From assembly GCF_036812735.1 (NCBI RefSeq), contig NZ_CP117523.1:2232001-2296000 (forward strand): DNA of 64,000 bases, in the 5' to 3' direction. The stretch comes from Terrisporobacter glycolicus ATCC 14880 = DSM 1288. GTDB taxonomy: Bacteria; Bacillota; Clostridia; Peptostreptococcales; Peptostreptococcaceae. Position numbers and translations under genes: made by a program. Of this stretch, positions 62,241 through 64,000 are shown in pieces; positions within the stretch are counted from its first letter, which is position 1; each line of letters opens with the position of its first letter. The notes beneath the pieces were generated by a model, which was not told the DNA's origin, searched no databases, and saw only the letters and a program-made list of their open reading frames with translations.

Positions 62241-64000
62241 TTAATATTTATATAATTTCACAAAAGTCTCGTTATAAGTTACTTGGCCACCTATATCTGA
62301 TATACCAGATTTTATTATCCAGTTAGGATTTCCGTGTTTTTTCCACCAACCTGCATACATCATAACCACATCATCGCAAATAGAATCATCAATTTGTACT
62401 AAAACTTCTATCTTTCCTTCACTTGATTCCATATTTATCAAATCATCTTGATAAAATTTATATTTAGACGCCATCTTCTTATTAATAAAAGCTTTGGCTT
62501 TGTTTTCGTAGTCCATATAATGTTGACTAAACAAAGAGTCACTTCCATGATTTGTTAATAATCTAAAATTGTATTCTTCATCTACTTTGTTAGGGTTTAA
62601 GGCCTTTTCATTTATAAATATCTCAAATTTTCCCGACTCAGTTTTAAATCTTTTATCTTCCCAAGCTATACATTTATGTATTGTAAAATAGTTTTTTGCA
62701 AGATAATCTAAACTTATATCATTTTCTATATTTCTTAATGGTTCTATAACTTTTTCCAAATACTCTTTTTTGTCCACATAAGGATAATTAGTAAGGTTTA
62801 ATTTTCTAGCTACTTCTTGGAAAAAATAATACTCATCCATAAAATCATTTTCCGGCTCCAATGCTTTTTCAATATATGTTAAGTAAGGATTAGTCATAGA
62901 ACTATATAGCAAATCTTCACTTTCAAAAACACTTGTTACAGGAATAAATAAATCACAACTCTCTGCTGTATCAGTTAAAAATAAATCAAAACATACCTTG
63001 AACTCAATTTTAGACATGGCTTTTTCTAATTTTTTTAACTGAGGTAATTGATTTAAAAGATTACTCTTTGTTATTACTGCCATTTTAATATTCTTCTCTT
63101 CAATAAAATCACTTATTTTGCTTACATAGAAAAATTCGTCATCTGCATATTTATAGCTGTGGTAAGGATCTGTGTTTAATATATCTGGGTAAACTCTATT
63201 GGCATAATTAACGCCTCCACCACTATATCCTATTTGGCCCGTTATAGCTCCTAGTGTATTTATATATCCAATAGTACTTCCACCATAATTATATTTTTGC
63301 ATACCATATCCTTGTAAAATAGTGGAATATATTTCTGCATATTTTTTTACAATAAAATCTAGGTGAGGTAAAGTCACTCCACACATTTTGCATAAATTTC
63401 TTAAGTTCAGCTTATCTAAATAAGCTTTGTATTCATCAAAGTTTTTCACATGCTTATTTATATAATCTTCATTATGCAAGTTTAGTTCAATTATTCTTTT
63501 CCCCATAGCCAAAGCTAAAGCCCCATCTCCACCAGGTTTTATCCTTAAATGAAAATCAGCTTGTTTTGCTGTAGGTGTAAGAATTGGATCAATAACAATA
63601 ACATTAGCCCCTGATTTTTGAGCTATTTTGATCATATTCATTGTATGTATCGTTGTATTAGCTGGATTTTTTCCCCATACTATAATAGTTTTACTATTTA
63701 ACATATCTTCCAATGAATGACTTTTTACATCTCCAAAATTTCTTTTTTGGGCCTCTATTCCTGCACTCCAGCAAGGACCACCCTTTTGTTTACAACTGCC
63801 TCCAAAAAAATTAAAAAATATCTCTCCAATGCTTTTAAGAAGACTTCCACTTCCATATTGTTCATAATATATAAAGGATTTTGATCCATAGTTTTCTTTA
63901 TAATAGTTTAACTTTTTTGCCATAATATCTATGGCTTCTTCAAAAGTTATCTCTTCCCATTTATGATTAACCTTTAATAAAGGTTTATATTGTCTATTTA
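62241..64000 (-). CDS. Molybdopterin-dependent oxidoreductase, 5' end outside window
   Basis: DMSO-reductase/formate dehydrogenase-family catalytic subunit. About 585 codons are visible; the frame stays open upstream of the first internal ATG to the window edge, reading PLLKVNHKWEEITFEEAID, which matches the region after the N-terminal [4Fe-4S] domain. Hence the true start, and any cluster cysteines or Sec/Cys ligand before it, are out of view. Seen: GGSCKQKGGPCWSAG, IVWGKNPANTTIHT, VIDPILTPTAKQADFHLRIKPGGDGALALAMG (molybdopterin-binding), and a C-terminal molydop_binding domain (FRLLTNHGSDSLFSQH). Substrate is not clear. Confidence 0.88.
   Translation of the reverse strand, partial: NRQYKPLLKVNHKWEEITFEEAIDIMAKKLNYYKENYGSKSFIYYEQYGSGSLLKSIGEIFFNFFGGSCKQKGGPCWSAGIEAQKRNFGDVKSHSLEDMLNSKTIIVWGKNPANTTIHTMNMIKIAQKSGANVIVIDPILTPTAKQADFHLRIKPGGDGALALAMGKRIIELNLHNEDYINKHVKNFDEYKAYLDKLNLRNLCKMCGVTLPHLDFIVKKYAEIYSTILQGYGMQKYNYGGSTIGYINTLGAITGQIGYSGGGVNYANRVYPDILNTDPYHSYKYADDEFFYVSKISDFIEEKNIKMAVITKSNLLNQLPQLKKLEKAMSKIEFKVCFDLFLTDTAESCDLFIPVTSVFESEDLLYSSMTNPYLTYIEKALEPENDFMDEYYFFQEVARKLNLTNYPYVDKKEYLEKVIEPLRNIENDISLDYLAKNYFTIHKCIAWEDKRFKTESGKFEIFINEKALNPNKVDEEYNFRLLTNHGSDSLFSQHYMDYENKAKAFINKKMASKYKFYQDDLINMESSEGKIEVLVQIDDSICDDVVMMYAGWWKKHGNPNWIIKSGISDIGGQVTYNETFVKLYKY

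Noticed and set aside
1-64000. tRNA, rRNA, prophage, insertion sequences
   Set aside because: No transposase, integrase or phage gene, and no tRNA or rRNA pattern was noticed; a tRNAscan run would be decisive.

Overview
The window is AT-rich DNA (roughly 70% A+T by eye) from a low-GC Gram-positive anaerobe. Its GGAGG ribosome sites, AGA/ATA-rich codon use, class-II c-di-GMP riboswitches, sortase-type adhesin, PsuKG, orphan M18 peptidase and BceRSAB-like modules fit the Clostridia, most likely Peptostreptococcaceae (relatives of Clostridioides, Paeniclostridium or Paraclostridium). That placement is inference. No rRNA, tRNA, phage, IS element or CRISPR array was seen. Most genes are on the minus strand.

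Layout. 0-3 kb: a cation:proton antiporter cut by the left edge, under a fluoride riboswitch with a terminator, then a NatAB-like ABC pair. 3.4-12 kb: a small membrane protein, a complete BceRSAB-type peptide-sensing module, a DUF2812 protein, and a YtrA-type GntR regulator with an ABC pair. 12-16.3 kb: flavoprotein, DUF2284 protein, cationic amino acid permease with CodY-like and 11-bp-phased operator sites, and a methyltransferase. 16.4-20 kb: a 1205-residue protein with four CbxX/CfqX AAA modules and a SHOCT-like tail. 20.4-26.8 kb: a 1762-residue Cna-B repeat surface adhesin behind a leader of about 1 kb holding THREE tandem class-II c-di-GMP riboswitches, each with its own terminator. 26.8-35.3 kb: LprI-like lipoprotein, SDR, CNNM/CorC protein, M18 aminopeptidase with YjeM-like permease, and an EAL phosphodiesterase with an extracytoplasmic solute-binding domain. 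35.4-41.6 kb: AGCS symporter, deleted BASS transporter, ilvD with a divergent FadR-type regulator, and two HxlR regulators, the first near an exact CodY box. 41.6-48.4 kb: decayed HypF, psuK-psuG, COG0523 GTPase, and a saccharopine dehydrogenase-like enzyme under a tandem glycine riboswitch. 48.4-53 kb: BFD-like ferredoxin, DHFR-like reductase, and the bioY-bioB-bioD operon under a BirA box. 53-56 kb: DUF378 protein, fasciclin pseudogene, and a metal P-type ATPase with CsoR repressor and operators. 56-64 kb: an unknown protein, an S41 peptidase with a heterodimeric ABC exporter, and a molybdopterin oxidoreductase cut by the right edge.

How parts work together. The strongest theme is RNA and second-messenger control. 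The adhesin should be made only when c-di-GMP passes three serial switches, and an EAL enzyme able to destroy c-di-GMP lies 8 kb away. Fluoride, glycine, biotin (BirA), metal (CsoR) and nutrient (CodY) inputs each have a visible cis site. Three genes show decay: a BASS transporter, a fasciclin protein and HypF.
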